NCBI GenBank assembly: GCA_025454855.1
Contig: JALONS010000003.1
Coordinates: 1 to 45,888 of the forward strand
Direction: 5' to 3'
DNA from: Arcicella sp.
GTDB lineage: Bacteria > Bacteroidota > Bacteroidia > Cytophagales > Spirosomataceae
Length of the DNA: 45,888 nucleotides
Positions 25,529-34,390 of this stretch are shown piece after piece. The position numbers and the translations under genes were made by a program. How positions within the stretch are numbered: position 1 is the stretch's first letter; each line of letters begins with the position of its first letter. The notes below the pieces were generated by a model. That model saw nothing but the letters and a program-made list of their open reading frames with translations, did no database searches and had not been told where the DNA came from.

Positions 25529-27587
25529 TTCTCTGATAAATTTGAACAGTAGAATCGGCAATTCTTTTCATACAACGAACTTCTACTGGTTGCGGCTGTC
25601 GGTCGAAAATCATATATTTTACTTTCAATTCTTTTAAACGAGGTGAACAACCATCAATTCCTATGGTATATCCATCTTCAAAATTGAGAGCCACCACCGT
25701 AGAATCTTTCCCATCAATAAAAGAACTATAAACAGTATGGGCGTAACGATTATATACGGTGTCACGTTTGTACTTGCCGTCAATAACTTTCATGGTTTTA
25801 AAATCAGGTACGTATTTTACACCACCTAAAACATTAACCCCAGCAGCTTGAACCATGTATCCGTAAAATTGACTGCCATTTACTATCCATCTTTGGTGTG
25901 GGTCTGCCTTATCAATAGCTTTTACCTGTTGATAAATATTATGTTCTATGATAGGAGCAAGCCCTTTGGCAATAGGGTTAGTCATAACATTAGGAATTAA
26001 CGAAACCGATATTGCCATTACAAATATTACTTCTCTGAATTTGATATTCATAGATAATAAGAGCATTAGATTAGCAATTCCAAAAATAACACCTCCGATA
26101 ATTAATTGAGACGTTTTAAAGAAGTTGCCAGAGCTACTATCATTAGTAGCGGCAGTAATACCCAAAAATAAGATGGTTAGAATAATAGGAATAATCTTTT
26201 GAGTAAGTGTTAAATCCTTGATTTTCATGTATTTCAACTGCCCCAAATATATAATGGCAAGTACAACATTGGCTACTCCAAAGGGGATTTGAGTTCTTTT
26301 AGGAGGACTCATGCTCATCAATGATAGTTTAGCGATTCCTTCTGGAAAACCTATTTTTATCCATATCCAAATCAAAATAATAAAAATGCTTGGGAGTAAT
26401 ATTAGGTAATTTATTTTTCGAGTAGAAACATAATACCAAATCATACAACCAATAATAACTGGGGCAAAATTTATGTAGTGAGATAATTCACAAATATTTA
26501 TCCACACTTGAGGGAAACTGTCTGAATTGACAAACATATGATAGTACTCCGAGAACATATTAGTAGGAAATCCAGAACCACCAAAGTCGGTTCTTTTCCC
26601 GGGGTATGCCGTATTCATCATGGCTTCCACAGTTGGTTTGGCATCTGAATAAAACTTAAAAAAGATGGCACCCAAGGTAACAAAAGCACTAATTCCCAAA
26701 CCCAGTTTAATGAATAATTTATTCAATATGATGTCTTTGTCGAAATGATGTATAATGTAGCCTGCCAATAAGAAAATGACAAAATAAGCTAACGGTAATT
26801 GATAAGGAGGGTATAAAATTGTAGCATAATAAACACTAAATAAAATAAATAGTAAAGTGCTGATAATGAGTGAAATAAGGTTTCTGCTAAAAATTAGATA
26901 AACAGCACAAGTAAAAAGGATAGCAGCTAAGAAGATACAGTCAGGCCAAGAAGTTGAATACCACCACTGCGTACCTGATGAATACAACAGCCAAAAACCT
27001 CCGAAGATTGATAATAAAAGATTATTTCCTGTCAAGAGCATTAACATGAGGGTGACGGCAATCAATATCCCAAATGTTTTGAAATTCCAAGCCCAAGCAA
27101 AGGCTTGCTCTTGAGATAAGAAGTAGTATGCCCAAAAATTAGGTCTGAAAGCTGTAACAAAATGATTGACAGGTACAAAACCAATTAAAGGAGCATTATG
27201 CCCACCAATTGCTTGATTGGCTACAGGAAAATTATTATTATATTGTGAAAGCGTAAAAGGAGTTAAAACGGCGTATTCGTCCATTCTAATTCTTTTAGGA
27301 GTGCCTGCTAAGATGCTTTTCGTAGAAGTTGAACCCTCAGGAATAATGTCATTCCATGAAGCAACTGATGACCCATGAATCTTGAGAAGAGATAAAATCA
27401 AAAAAGCTAAAATACAAGCCCCTAAATAGATATTTAATTTTCTGTCAAAACGAATTAACTCAAAGGGTTGATGCGATATTTCTGTAGTTATGGTAGATTG
27501 ATTGGTAGAGTTCTTTTCATGAGTAGAATCACTCGGCAGAGTAACAGGATTACTTATAGAAACCTTTTGAGTTTTATGTTTTTTCAT
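25521..27587 (-). CDS. Large polytopic membrane protein, glycan-operon type
   Basis: 688 residues with about a dozen membrane helices. A cytoplasmic Ser/Thr-rich N-terminus (residues 1-50) is followed by one helix, then an extracytoplasmic loop with SWNDIIPEGSTSTKSILAGT and RIRMDEYAVLTPFTLSQ. The acidic residues in this loop and the helix layout resemble GT-C glycosyltransferases that use polyprenyl-phosphate sugars, with some similarity to the DUF7657 type; this is pattern-based. A C-terminal soluble domain (about 550-688) follows the last helix. It heads the overlapped operon with GT2, DUF2304 and GT-B genes, supporting surface-glycan assembly. Confidence 0.7.
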   Translation of the reverse strand: MKKHKTQKVSISNPVTLPSDSTHEKNSTNQSTITTEISHQPFELIRFDRKLNIYLGACILAFLILSLLKIHGSSVASWNDIIPEGSTSTKSILAGTPKRIRMDEYAVLTPFTLSQYNNNFPVANQAIGGHNAPLIGFVPVNHFVTAFRPNFWAYYFLSQEQAFAWAWNFKTFGILIAVTLMLMLLTGNNLLLSIFGGFWLLYSSGTQWWYSTSWPDCIFLAAILFTCAVYLIFSRNLISLIISTLLFILFSVYYATILYPPYQLPLAYFVIFLLAGYIIHHFDKDIILNKLFIKLGLGISAFVTLGAIFFKFYSDAKPTVEAMMNTAYPGKRTDFGGSGFPTNMFSEYYHMFVNSDSFPQVWINICELSHYINFAPVIIGCMIWYYVSTRKINYLILLPSIFIILIWIWIKIGFPEGIAKLSLMSMSPPKRTQIPFGVANVVLAIIYLGQLKYMKIKDLTLTQKIIPIILTILFLGITAATNDSSSGNFFKTSQLIIGGVIFGIANLMLLLSMNIKFREVIFVMAISVSLIPNVMTNPIAKGLAPIIEHNIYQQVKAIDKADPHQRWIVNGSQFYGYMVQAAGVNVLGGVKYVPDFKTMKVIDGKYKRDTVYNRYAHTVYSSFIDGKDSTVVALNFEDGYTIGIDGCSPRLKELKVKYMIFDRQPQPVEVRCMKRIADSTVQIYQRND

Positions 27588-27604
27588 TTTATGAGTATTT
27601 TATA

Positions 27605-27628
27605 AGGAATAATATCAATAATTATTCC
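27605..27628. other. Hairpin in the leader of the glycan operon
   Basis: GGAATAAT and ATTATTCC form an 8-bp stem 18 bases before the operon start on the minus strand. No U-run follows, so it is probably a leader structure and not a terminator. Confidence 0.25.
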
Positions 27629-27709
27629 AAATTTTACCATAAAATTGAGGGATTCCAAATAATTGAAGGCTCAATATTGTTCTGCTGCTCTACTATTTAG
27701 TCATAATCC

Positions 27710-28507
27710 TCAAAACTTCAAATAAGCCTTGCCTCCCAATCCACGCATCTGACGCATGATAAAATTGGTGCGGCGTTGTACATATCCCGAAGGATTGGCA
27801 ATGGAAAAACGGTTTGGACTGGGTAATACTGCCGCAATACGGGCAGCTTCGTTTCTGGATAAACTGTTGGCACTGTGTCCGTAAAAACGCAAAGATGCCG
27901 CCTCAACGCCAAAGGTCATTTTGCCCGTTTCGGCTACATTGAGATATACTTCCAAAATCCGTTCTTTACCCCAAATGAGTTCAATCATAAAGGTAAAATA
28001 GACTTCCAAAATTTTTCGGATGTAGCTTCTACCTTGCCACAAAAACACATTTTTAGCTACCTGTTGCGAAATAGTACTGGCTCCTTTGATACGCTTGCCT
28101 TTTAGGTTATGTCTAAATGCTCCCCACATGGCTTTAAAGTCAAATCCGTTGTGCTGAGGAAAAAGTTGGTCTTCGGATGCCACTACGGCTAAGGCGGCTT
28201 CTTTGGAAATATTTTCGTAAGGCTCCCAATCTGAATGAATCTCAGAATCTCGTCCTTCGGCAATTGCCGTAATTTTACGGTCAATCATCGTAGGAGTAAT
28301 CCAAACGGGAATGAATTTCAAGATGAAAATCGTGACAATAGAGGTAATGAAGGCGTAAAGAGTATATTTAAAAATTTTATTGAAAATAGTACGAATAATT
28401 GGCTGACGTTCACGAAAAGTCATAAAACGTTGCCAAGCATTTTGTTTGTTTGGTTCGTTTTTAGGAAATTCTTCGGGAGGAGGAGTTCTGAACGTATTTT
28501 TAGCCAT
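27710..28507 (-). CDS. mtgA: Monofunctional peptidoglycan glycosyltransferase
   Basis: 265 residues: a short cytoplasmic N-terminus, one membrane helix (YTLYAFITSIVTIFILKFI) and a GT51 domain. The five GT51 motifs are visible, among them AVVASEDQLFPQHNGFD with the catalytic Glu, KGASTISQQVAKNVFLW, KILEVYFTFMIELIWGKERILEVYLN and AARIAAVLPSPNRF. It polymerises lipid II into glycan strands without transpeptidation. The length matches MtgA. It is followed on the same strand by the glycan operon. Confidence 0.93.
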   Translation of the reverse strand: MAKNTFRTPPPEEFPKNEPNKQNAWQRFMTFRERQPIIRTIFNKIFKYTLYAFITSIVTIFILKFIPVWITPTMIDRKITAIAEGRDSEIHSDWEPYENISKEAALAVVASEDQLFPQHNGFDFKAMWGAFRHNLKGKRIKGASTISQQVAKNVFLWQGRSYIRKILEVYFTFMIELIWGKERILEVYLNVAETGKMTFGVEAASLRFYGHSANSLSRNEAARIAAVLPSPNRFSIANPSGYVQRRTNFIMRQMRGLGGKAYLKF

Positions 28508-28565
28508 AACAAATAGTGGTATTAGATTGAGTTATTGTGTGCAAAATTACAACTGTTTGTGCTTG

Positions 28566-29687
28566 CTACAAAAACAAATCGCTCGCAATTCTATCGGCAA
28601 AGAGTTTACCTTTCGGACTAAGTAAAAGTATATCGTTCTGGAGAGTTACAAAACCTTCTGATAATTGTCTATCAAGCGTCTTTTGGTTAGCCGAAAAAAA
28701 AGTATTATTCGATAAAGTATTGATTTTTTGAATGTTACAGCCCCATTTTGTTCGCAAACCCGTTAGTAAATATTCATTTATTTTATCTTGCGAGCTTAGG
28801 ATTTCAATCTCGGCGGGGACTATACTTTTTTGTAAGGCTTTGATGTACTGAGCGTTATTAGCAATGTTATATTGTCTACTCTCGTGGTTGAAACTATGGG
28901 CAGAAGGTCCAATTCCTAAGTATTCTTCCTGTTTCCAGTAACTGGTATTATGGCGTGAATACTGCTGATTACGAGCAAAATTAGAAATCTCGTATTGTTC
29001 AAAACCATGCTGGGCTAAATAGGTAATTAAAATATCGAATTGAGTTGCCGCAAAATCGTCATCAATGATTTGTATTTTTCCTTGTTTCAACCATTTTCCA
29101 AAAACCGTCTGGGGTTCTATCGTCAGGCAATAAGCAGAGATATGATTGGTCTTTAAGTGAACGGCTTTTTCTAAATCAAGGTATAAGATTTCATCATTTT
29201 CGGCTGGAATGGCATAGATTAAATCAATGGTAATGTTCTGTATGCCAATGTCTTGTGATAATTTTACGCAATTTTCTGCTTCTTGCGAAGTATGAATGCG
29301 ATTAAGTGATTTTAAATGAGGTTCGTGGAAAGATTGAATCCCAATACTTAGCCGATTGATATGGTATTTTTTGAATAATTGGAGTTTTTCTTTTGTCAAG
29401 TCATCTGGATTCGCCTCTAAGGTAATTTCTACGTCTTTTTTCAGGGTAAAATGCTTAGAAATGGTTTCAAAAATTAAATTAAAATCATGTTCTTCCAATA
29501 ATGACGGTGTACCACCCCCAAAATAAATGGTGTCTAACTGTTTATTCTGTAAATAGTCTTTTTGCAGTATTATCTCATCACAAAGTGCTTGTACGATTTC
29601 ATTTTTAGTCTTCAGAGAAGTACTAAAATGAAAGTCGCAATAATGGCAAGCTTGTCGACAGAAAGGTATGTGAAGGTATAAGTGCAT
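28566..29687 (-). CDS. hemW: Radical SAM heme chaperone HemW
   Basis: 373 residues. The N-terminus MHLYLHIPFCRQACHYCDF has the radical-SAM CxxxCxxC cysteines (10, 14, 17). The GGGTPS motif, the EANPDDLT strand and RLSIGIQSFHEPHLKSLNRIH identify the HemN/HemW group; the C-terminal HemN domain is present (YNPTS-like YEISNFAR, SAHSFNH). The extra Cys that HemN uses in a CxxxCxxCxC motif is Phe here (CDFHF), which fits HemW, the heme-insertion chaperone, rather than coproporphyrinogen dehydrogenase. Confidence 0.9.
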   Translation of the reverse strand: MHLYLHIPFCRQACHYCDFHFSTSLKTKNEIVQALCDEIILQKDYLQNKQLDTIYFGGGTPSLLEEHDFNLIFETISKHFTLKKDVEITLEANPDDLTKEKLQLFKKYHINRLSIGIQSFHEPHLKSLNRIHTSQEAENCVKLSQDIGIQNITIDLIYAIPAENDEILYLDLEKAVHLKTNHISAYCLTIEPQTVFGKWLKQGKIQIIDDDFAATQFDILITYLAQHGFEQYEISNFARNQQYSRHNTSYWKQEEYLGIGPSAHSFNHESRQYNIANNAQYIKALQKSIVPAEIEILSSQDKINEYLLTGLRTKWGCNIQKINTLSNNTFFSANQKTLDRQLSEGFVTLQNDILLLSPKGKLFADRIASDLFL

Positions 29688-29766
29688 CCGTTCAGTGAAT
29701 AGTTAATAGAGAATATTTGATAGTTTTTGATGGCAAACACAGCCACTATCTATTAATTATTCTCTA

Positions 29767-30138
29767 TCAATTTTCATTATCAAGGTTTTGTTTTGAAGTT
29801 TTGATGATTGATGTTAGAATTTTCAAGATTTCTACATTATCATTGGCAATAGAATTGTACTCTTTTTCATCAAGATAACCCGTGGCATTCAGTAATTCTA
29901 ACCAATATTTTGTTTCAGATGCTTCTTTGATTGAAATATGTAGTTTACTGATAAAATCTCTTTTAGATTGTCCGTAAAGTGCTTCATTTACGTTAGCTCC
30001 AATGGATGTCCCCGACCTAAGTAATTGTTTGCTAAGTACATACTCTTTCTTATCAGTAACGATATATTTGTAGAGGTTTACTACTCGTATCGCAAAATCA
30101 AAGGTTTTCTGACGAATAATACTATCTTTTGTTTTCAT
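29767..30138 (-). CDS. Four-helix-bundle protein (S23/IVS type)
   Basis: 123 residues from the ATG at 30138; the longer form from 30180 adds non-conserved residues. The core KTFDFAIRVVNLYKYIV, LSKQLLRSGTSIGANVNEALYGQSKRDF and KEASETKYWLELL is characteristic of the four-helix-bundle family related to proteins encoded in 23S rRNA intervening sequences. The function is not known; they are scattered as single genes in Bacteroidota. The flanks carry AT-rich repeats of the kind AATAGAGAATA/TATTCTCTATT, suggesting a mobile-like setting. Confidence 0.85.
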   Translation of the reverse strand: MKTKDSIIRQKTFDFAIRVVNLYKYIVTDKKEYVLSKQLLRSGTSIGANVNEALYGQSKRDFISKLHISIKEASETKYWLELLNATGYLDEKEYNSIANDNVEILKILTSIIKTSKQNLDNEN

Positions 30139-30294
30139 AAAATGTAGTTCTAAAAAAATTACAGATAAGTGTTCACTCAAAATTTGTTTATGATATTCTT
30201 AGAGTAGTTTTTTAAGATAATTGTCTGATACTCGATAGCCATATCAAATTTTTATTCCCCACGTAAAACTATTTTCTATTAATCATTAACTAAT

Positions 30295-31527
30295 TTACTC
30301 AGGTAAAAACGTTAAGAAGCTCAAATCTTCTTCTCTAAACATTTCATTGGCTAAATCTTGTAACTGCTGGGCAGTAACTGCTCTGATTTGCGTAAAAAGC
30401 TCTTCCAAACCATCTATCCGATTAATATCCAATAGACTTTTTGCCATCATTAGCATAAAACTCATATTCCCTTCTTCCGACATCGCCATTTGTCCCATCA
30501 ATTGTTCTTTGGTATTATGCAACTGTGTTTTTGTCAATTGAATATCTCTTAATTTTTGTAATTCTCTCAAAACCAATGAATTGACTTTATTTAATCGTTT
30601 GGCTTCTGTACCATACGCTATACTCCAGTAACCCGTATCAATAAATGGGGTATAGCCCGCATCAATGGAATATACCAATCCATTGCGTTCACGAACGGCT
30701 AAGTTTAAGCGAGAATTCATACCAAAACCCCCCAAGAGATTGACCAACATAAAAAATGGTAGGCGGCGGTTATCAGAAAGGCTGTACGCTGGGCGACCAA
30801 TGGCTACGTGGGCTTGTGAAATACCTCGTGTAACGCTTTGATTTTGAGGTAAATATTCACTTGGCGGTACTCTTATTAAATTAGATTTCTTGGCAGGAAT
30901 ATCCTTTAAGAATTTTTCGGCTACTTGTAATACCTTTTTGAAAGGTAGATTGCCTATGGATGAAAATATAACTCGTTCGGTATCAAGATTTTCAGAGATA
31001 AAGGCTAATAAATCCTGACGAGTAAAATTGGAAACACTTTCCTGATTACCAAGCGTATTCTTTCCTAATTGATGATTGGCAAAAAGAATTTCATCAAAAT
31101 CATCTTGAATGGCATCTTCGGGCGAATCATAGTACATCGCCATTTCTTCCAAAATTACGCCTCGTTCACGTTCAACTTGTTTATCAGGGAAGATTGAATT
31201 AAATGTAATGTCTGCCAATAGGTCTAATGCACGCTCGTAATGGGGCGTGAGAACAGAGGCATGAAAACATACTTTTTCTTTGGTAGTATAGGCATTTAAT
31301 TCGCCACCAACAATCTCCAGACGATTAATAATCTGTAAAGAAGAACGTTTTTGAGTGCCTTTAAAAGCCATGTGTTCCCAGAAATGGGCAAGTCCTTGTT
31401 GGTGTGGTTTTTCATCCCGACTGCCCATATCGAGCATAATCCCGATGTGAGAAATAGTGGTATGTGTAACCTGACGGTGAACTATTCTGATACCGTTGGG
31501 TAAAGTATAATGGCTGATTGATTCCAA
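30295..31527 (-). CDS. M16-family zinc metallopeptidase
   Basis: 410 residues, the usual length for a single M16B subunit. The inverted zinc motif HFWEH (His48, Glu51, His52) and the downstream Glu in ERGVILEEMAMYYDSPEDAI are present, so this is a catalytic rather than a structural subunit. The C-terminal domain shows GYTPFIDTGYWSIAYGTE. There is no signal peptide, so it may act on short peptides in the cytoplasm or as a processing peptidase. No partner subunit is adjacent. Confidence 0.9.
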   Translation of the reverse strand: MESISHYTLPNGIRIVHRQVTHTTISHIGIMLDMGSRDEKPHQQGLAHFWEHMAFKGTQKRSSLQIINRLEIVGGELNAYTTKEKVCFHASVLTPHYERALDLLADITFNSIFPDKQVERERGVILEEMAMYYDSPEDAIQDDFDEILFANHQLGKNTLGNQESVSNFTRQDLLAFISENLDTERVIFSSIGNLPFKKVLQVAEKFLKDIPAKKSNLIRVPPSEYLPQNQSVTRGISQAHVAIGRPAYSLSDNRRLPFFMLVNLLGGFGMNSRLNLAVRERNGLVYSIDAGYTPFIDTGYWSIAYGTEAKRLNKVNSLVLRELQKLRDIQLTKTQLHNTKEQLMGQMAMSEEGNMSFMLMMAKSLLDINRIDGLEELFTQIRAVTAQQLQDLANEMFREEDLSFLTFLPE

Positions 31528-31719
31528 TTATTGTATTTCGGATTTATGATTTCGGATTGTGGATTTATAAAAGTACTGCCTATTAGTCAAGAACTTTCAC
31601 CTGTTTCTTTCAATAAATGGAAACATCCATAATATCTGAATTTGAATTGTTGAAGGCTTTTTAGGGCTTTCACTACAAATTTAACTAATTTTATAGCTGA
31701 ATGATTCAAATGATGTAAA

Positions 31720-31902
31720 ATGAAACCGATTTACCTTTTCAGTGGTCTGGGTGCAGATAAGAGAGTTTTTGAAGAATTAGATTTTTTTGAGTATGATCCT
31801 ACATTTATCCAATGGATTCAATCATTTGAAAACGGGGGACATTTAATGACAATTAATAAAGTTGCGGAATTGGATTTTGAAATCAAGAAATTACTGGCGT
31901 AA
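31720..31902 (+). pseudogene. Alpha/beta-hydrolase remnant with a large in-frame internal deletion
   Basis: The 60-codon ORF starts like an intact hydrolase (MKPIYLFSGLGADKRVFEEL, then FEYDPTFIQWIQ) and ends like one (ENGGHLMTINKVAELDFEIKKLL, where the His would be the catalytic one). The 150 or more residues that should lie between, including the serine nucleophile elbow, are missing, with the apparent junction at residues 36-38. The reading frame is preserved across the junction. I therefore call a collapsed gene that is unlikely to have hydrolase activity. Confidence 0.65.
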
Positions 31903-31970
31903 ATGGATAAATTATCAGCGTTATCTCGTATTTTTGAGTAAATTTCAAGTGTTTATATAACTCCAAGTCT

Positions 31971-32210
31971 ATGACAGCTTCCGTTTTAGCACAAGACCAA
32001 ATAGCTTCGTTGATGGCAGACATTATGCCTCAGCAAATACTTTCTTTTAAATTTTCAGGTGATATTCAAAAGCGTATATTTTCATTAACTACCAAGAAAA
32101 AGAAAGGAATAATTACTTCTGCCGAATCGGAAGAATTAGAAAAATATTTGACCTATGATTTGTTAATTGGCTTAGCGAAAGCAAGAGCCTTTCAAGCCTT
32201 AGGGAAATGA
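31971..32210 (+). CDS. Small protein paired with an HNH endonuclease
   Basis: 79 residues starting MTASVLAQDQIASLMADIMP; probably helical, with a lysine-rich middle (LTTKKKKGIITSAESEEL) and an acidic stretch. The stop overlaps the ATG of the HNH gene (32207-32210), so they are coupled. I do not know the family; small ORFs of this type precede HNH genes in other bacteria. An antitoxin, immunity or guide role is possible but unsupported. Confidence 0.65.
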   Translation: MTASVLAQDQIASLMADIMPQQILSFKFSGDIQKRIFSLTTKKKKGIITSAESEELEKYLTYDLLIGLAKARAFQALGK

Positions 32211-32617
32211 TTCGTATCTCTGAAAAATTACGTTTGCAAGTAGCTCAAAATGCTAATTTTAAATGTGAGTATTGTCTAATACCTGAGTATTTTTTAGCTA
32301 CCACCTTTCATATTGACCATATTCGTAGCATAAAACATCGAGGAGAATCGCTTCTAATAAATCTTGCTTATGCTTGTCCTCATTGCAATCAAAATAAAGG
32401 TTCTGATATTGCATCGTATAATGATCAGGAAGAAATTACAAGGTTCTTTAATCCCAGAAGTGATAATTGGGAAGAGCATTTTGAAGTTAATCCAAATGGT
32501 ATTATTTCCCATCTTACTGCCATAGGAGAAGTAACTATCCGAACATTAGATTTTAATCAGATAGAAAGAGTTATTCTACGGAAATCCTTGATTGAAATAG
32601 GTGTTTACAACTCCTAA
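32207..32617 (+). CDS. HNH endonuclease
   Basis: 136 residues. The N-terminus has the zinc pair CEYC, followed by the HNH core FHIDHIRSIKHRGESLLINLAYACPHCNQNKG (His-x-Asp-His, the Asn, the CPHC zinc pair and the KG end). It cleaves DNA or RNA in a metal-dependent way; a specific target cannot be read. It has a four-base overlap with the 79-residue gene and a 12-base gap to the next glycosyltransferase, so all three may be on one mRNA. Confidence 0.85.
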   Translation: MIRISEKLRLQVAQNANFKCEYCLIPEYFLATTFHIDHIRSIKHRGESLLINLAYACPHCNQNKGSDIASYNDQEEITRFFNPRSDNWEEHFEVNPNGIISHLTAIGEVTIRTLDFNQIERVILRKSLIEIGVYNS

Positions 32618-32629
32618 CTACTTATAGCA

Positions 32630-33721
32630 ATGCGAATAGGTTTTGATGCCAAACGGGCATTTCATAATAACACAGGCTTAGGAAATTATAGTCGCTTTAT
32701 CATAAAGGCATTATTGGAACACTTTCCACAAAATGAATATTTTGCCTACAATCCTAAAAAATCGTCTCAAGATTTGGGCTTACCTCTGATTACTCCTAAA
32801 AAGAAATTTTTATGGCGTTCTTTCTTTGTTAAAGATGATTTACAACGAGACCATATCCAAGTTTATCATGGATTAAGTAATGAATTGCCCTTCGGGAGAA
32901 TGCCCACTGGTATCAAAACGGTTGTTACCATTCATGATTTAATTTTTGAAAGATACCCCCGCTTGTACCCTTTTTTTGATACCTTAATCTACAAAATAAA
33001 ATTCCGAAAAGCCTGCAAAAATGCAAATGTTATTGTAGCTGTAAGCGAGCAAACCAAACGTGATATTATGGCATTTTATGGAATTAATGCCGATAAAATC
33101 AGCGTAGTTTATCAAGATTGTGATGAGGCTTTTCATAAAAAAATATCATTAGAAACTATCAAAACGGTTACGGAACAATATGGGATTCATAAAAAATATA
33201 TTCTGTCGGTAGGGTCTATTATTGAACGTAAAAATCAAGGAAGTTTAGTGGCGGCTTTTCACCAATTAAATCTAAGTAATTATCAATTAGTGTTGGTAGG
33301 AGGGAAATCGAAATACCAAGAGGAGATAGAGCATTATATTCAAAAAAATAATATCAAAAATGTTAAAATATTGAATAAAGTACCGTTCCAAAATTTGCCA
33401 GCTATTTATCAAGGAGCATCATTGTTTGTATATCCATCGTTTTTCGAGGGTTTCGGGATTCCTATTGTGGAGGCTCTTCATTCGGGCGTACCAGTTTTGG
33501 CGGCTACAGGTTCGTGTTTGGAAGAAGCAGGCGGAGATGGAGCATTGTACGCCGACCCCTTAAATATCAGTGATTTAGCTAATAAAATGATACAAATTTT
33601 AGCGAACAAAGCGTTACAAAAACAATTAGTGGAGGCTGGACAAAAACACGTTAAAAAATTTACTGCGGAGAGAATAGCAGGGGAATTGAATAAGATTTAC
33701 CAACAGTTAGTTCAAAACTGA
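32630..33721 (+). CDS. GT4-family glycosyltransferase
   Basis: 363 residues. MRIGFDAKRAFHNNTGLGNYSRFI opens the first domain; IVAVSEQTKRDIMAFYGI, YILSVGSIIERKNQGSLVAAF and the donor-site motif SFFEGFGIPIVEALHSGVPVLAATGSCLEEAGGDGALY (E-x7-E type) complete a GT4 enzyme, similar to mannosyl- or rhamnosyltransferases. Donor unknown. Its last ten bases overlap the convergent PIN gene. Confidence 0.88.
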   Translation: MRIGFDAKRAFHNNTGLGNYSRFIIKALLEHFPQNEYFAYNPKKSSQDLGLPLITPKKKFLWRSFFVKDDLQRDHIQVYHGLSNELPFGRMPTGIKTVVTIHDLIFERYPRLYPFFDTLIYKIKFRKACKNANVIVAVSEQTKRDIMAFYGINADKISVVYQDCDEAFHKKISLETIKTVTEQYGIHKKYILSVGSIIERKNQGSLVAAFHQLNLSNYQLVLVGGKSKYQEEIEHYIQKNNIKNVKILNKVPFQNLPAIYQGASLFVYPSFFEGFGIPIVEALHSGVPVLAATGSCLEEAGGDGALYADPLNISDLANKMIQILANKALQKQLVEAGQKHVKKFTAERIAGELNKIYQQLVQN

Positions 33722-34080
33722 ACTGGATTGAATACCCTAAGATTAGGAATCCAATTAAAGTCGGATACATTTCTCGTGTAAATTTCCAAGTCATATTGTA
33801 AGGCAGTAGCTGCAATCAAAGCGTCGCCCGCAGACATTTTTCTTTGTTGTCTAATCAAAATAGCATCATCTATCAAATCAGTGGTAATGGGTAAAATGGT
33901 AAGACTATAAAATATACTTTCAAAATATAGCTTACTTTTATCGTCAAGTCTATGGAAACCAAGAACTTCTATTTTGGAAAATAAAGAAACGTGGCTTTTC
34001 GCATCCTTCATTAAAGGACGTAAATAGGCATATTCAGGCAAAGCGGAATAAATAATTAGGTTACTATCAAGAATATACAT
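33712..34080 (-). CDS. VapC-like PIN-domain toxin
   Basis: 122 residues with the four PIN acidic positions: Asp5 in MYILDSNLIIYS, Glu in FSKIEVLGF, Asp in MSAGDALIAATAL and Asp in YTRNVSDFNWI. VapC toxins cleave tRNA or rRNA. It lies 8 bp after a small gene with antitoxin-like features, giving the usual antitoxin-toxin order. Its 3' end overlaps the convergent glycosyltransferase gene by ten bases. Confidence 0.85.
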   Translation of the reverse strand: MYILDSNLIIYSALPEYAYLRPLMKDAKSHVSLFSKIEVLGFHRLDDKSKLYFESIFYSLTILPITTDLIDDAILIRQQRKMSAGDALIAATALQYDLEIYTRNVSDFNWIPNLRVFNPVQF

Positions 34081-34088
34081 ATTGAAAT

Positions 34089-34337
34089 CTAATCACGGAA
34101 AGGTAGTGGTCGGTCTTGGCGACTTTTTTCAAATTCAGCTAAAAAGTCAATGGGATTCTCAATCCCCCCGCCCTCATCAATAATACGATGTGCTTGTGCT
34201 AATTTGAGGGTATTCTTTTGTACATCATCTTTTACAGGCATGATGATTACTTCCAGATTTTTTTTCTGATATTCAAGAGGAAGTGGAATCGACAGAATTC
34301 CATTTACAGGAGTAACAAATTGACGTAGAGCATTCAT
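34089..34337 (-). CDS. VapB-like antitoxin
   Basis: 82 residues from the ATG at 34337 (MNALRQFVTPVNGILSIPLP); longer forms from 34376 or 34406 run into the O-methyltransferase promoter. The beta-rich N-terminal part (ILSIPLPLEYQKKNLEVIIMP) resembles antitoxins of the DUF2281/AbrB-like sort and the C-terminal half is a charged, helical toxin-binding tail (PIDFLAEFEKSRQDRPLPF). Located immediately upstream of the PIN gene; the role is inferred mainly from this. Confidence 0.7.
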   Translation of the reverse strand: MNALRQFVTPVNGILSIPLPLEYQKKNLEVIIMPVKDDVQKNTLKLAQAHRIIDEGGGIENPIDFLAEFEKSRQDRPLPFRD

Positions 34338-34390
34338 TTTACCATTGTTTTTTACAAATATAATCAACTCAATCATAGAAATATAAATAA

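Noticed and set aside
29690-29765. Inverted AT-rich segments around the four-helix-bundle gene as a possible mobile element boundary
   Set aside because: Pairing is weak and interrupted, and no target duplication could be placed.
31535-31575. Degenerate GGATTTATGATTTCGGATT-like segments, also near 35140 and 41515
   Set aside because: Short imperfect intergenic similarity only; no consistent unit length or structure to define a repeat.
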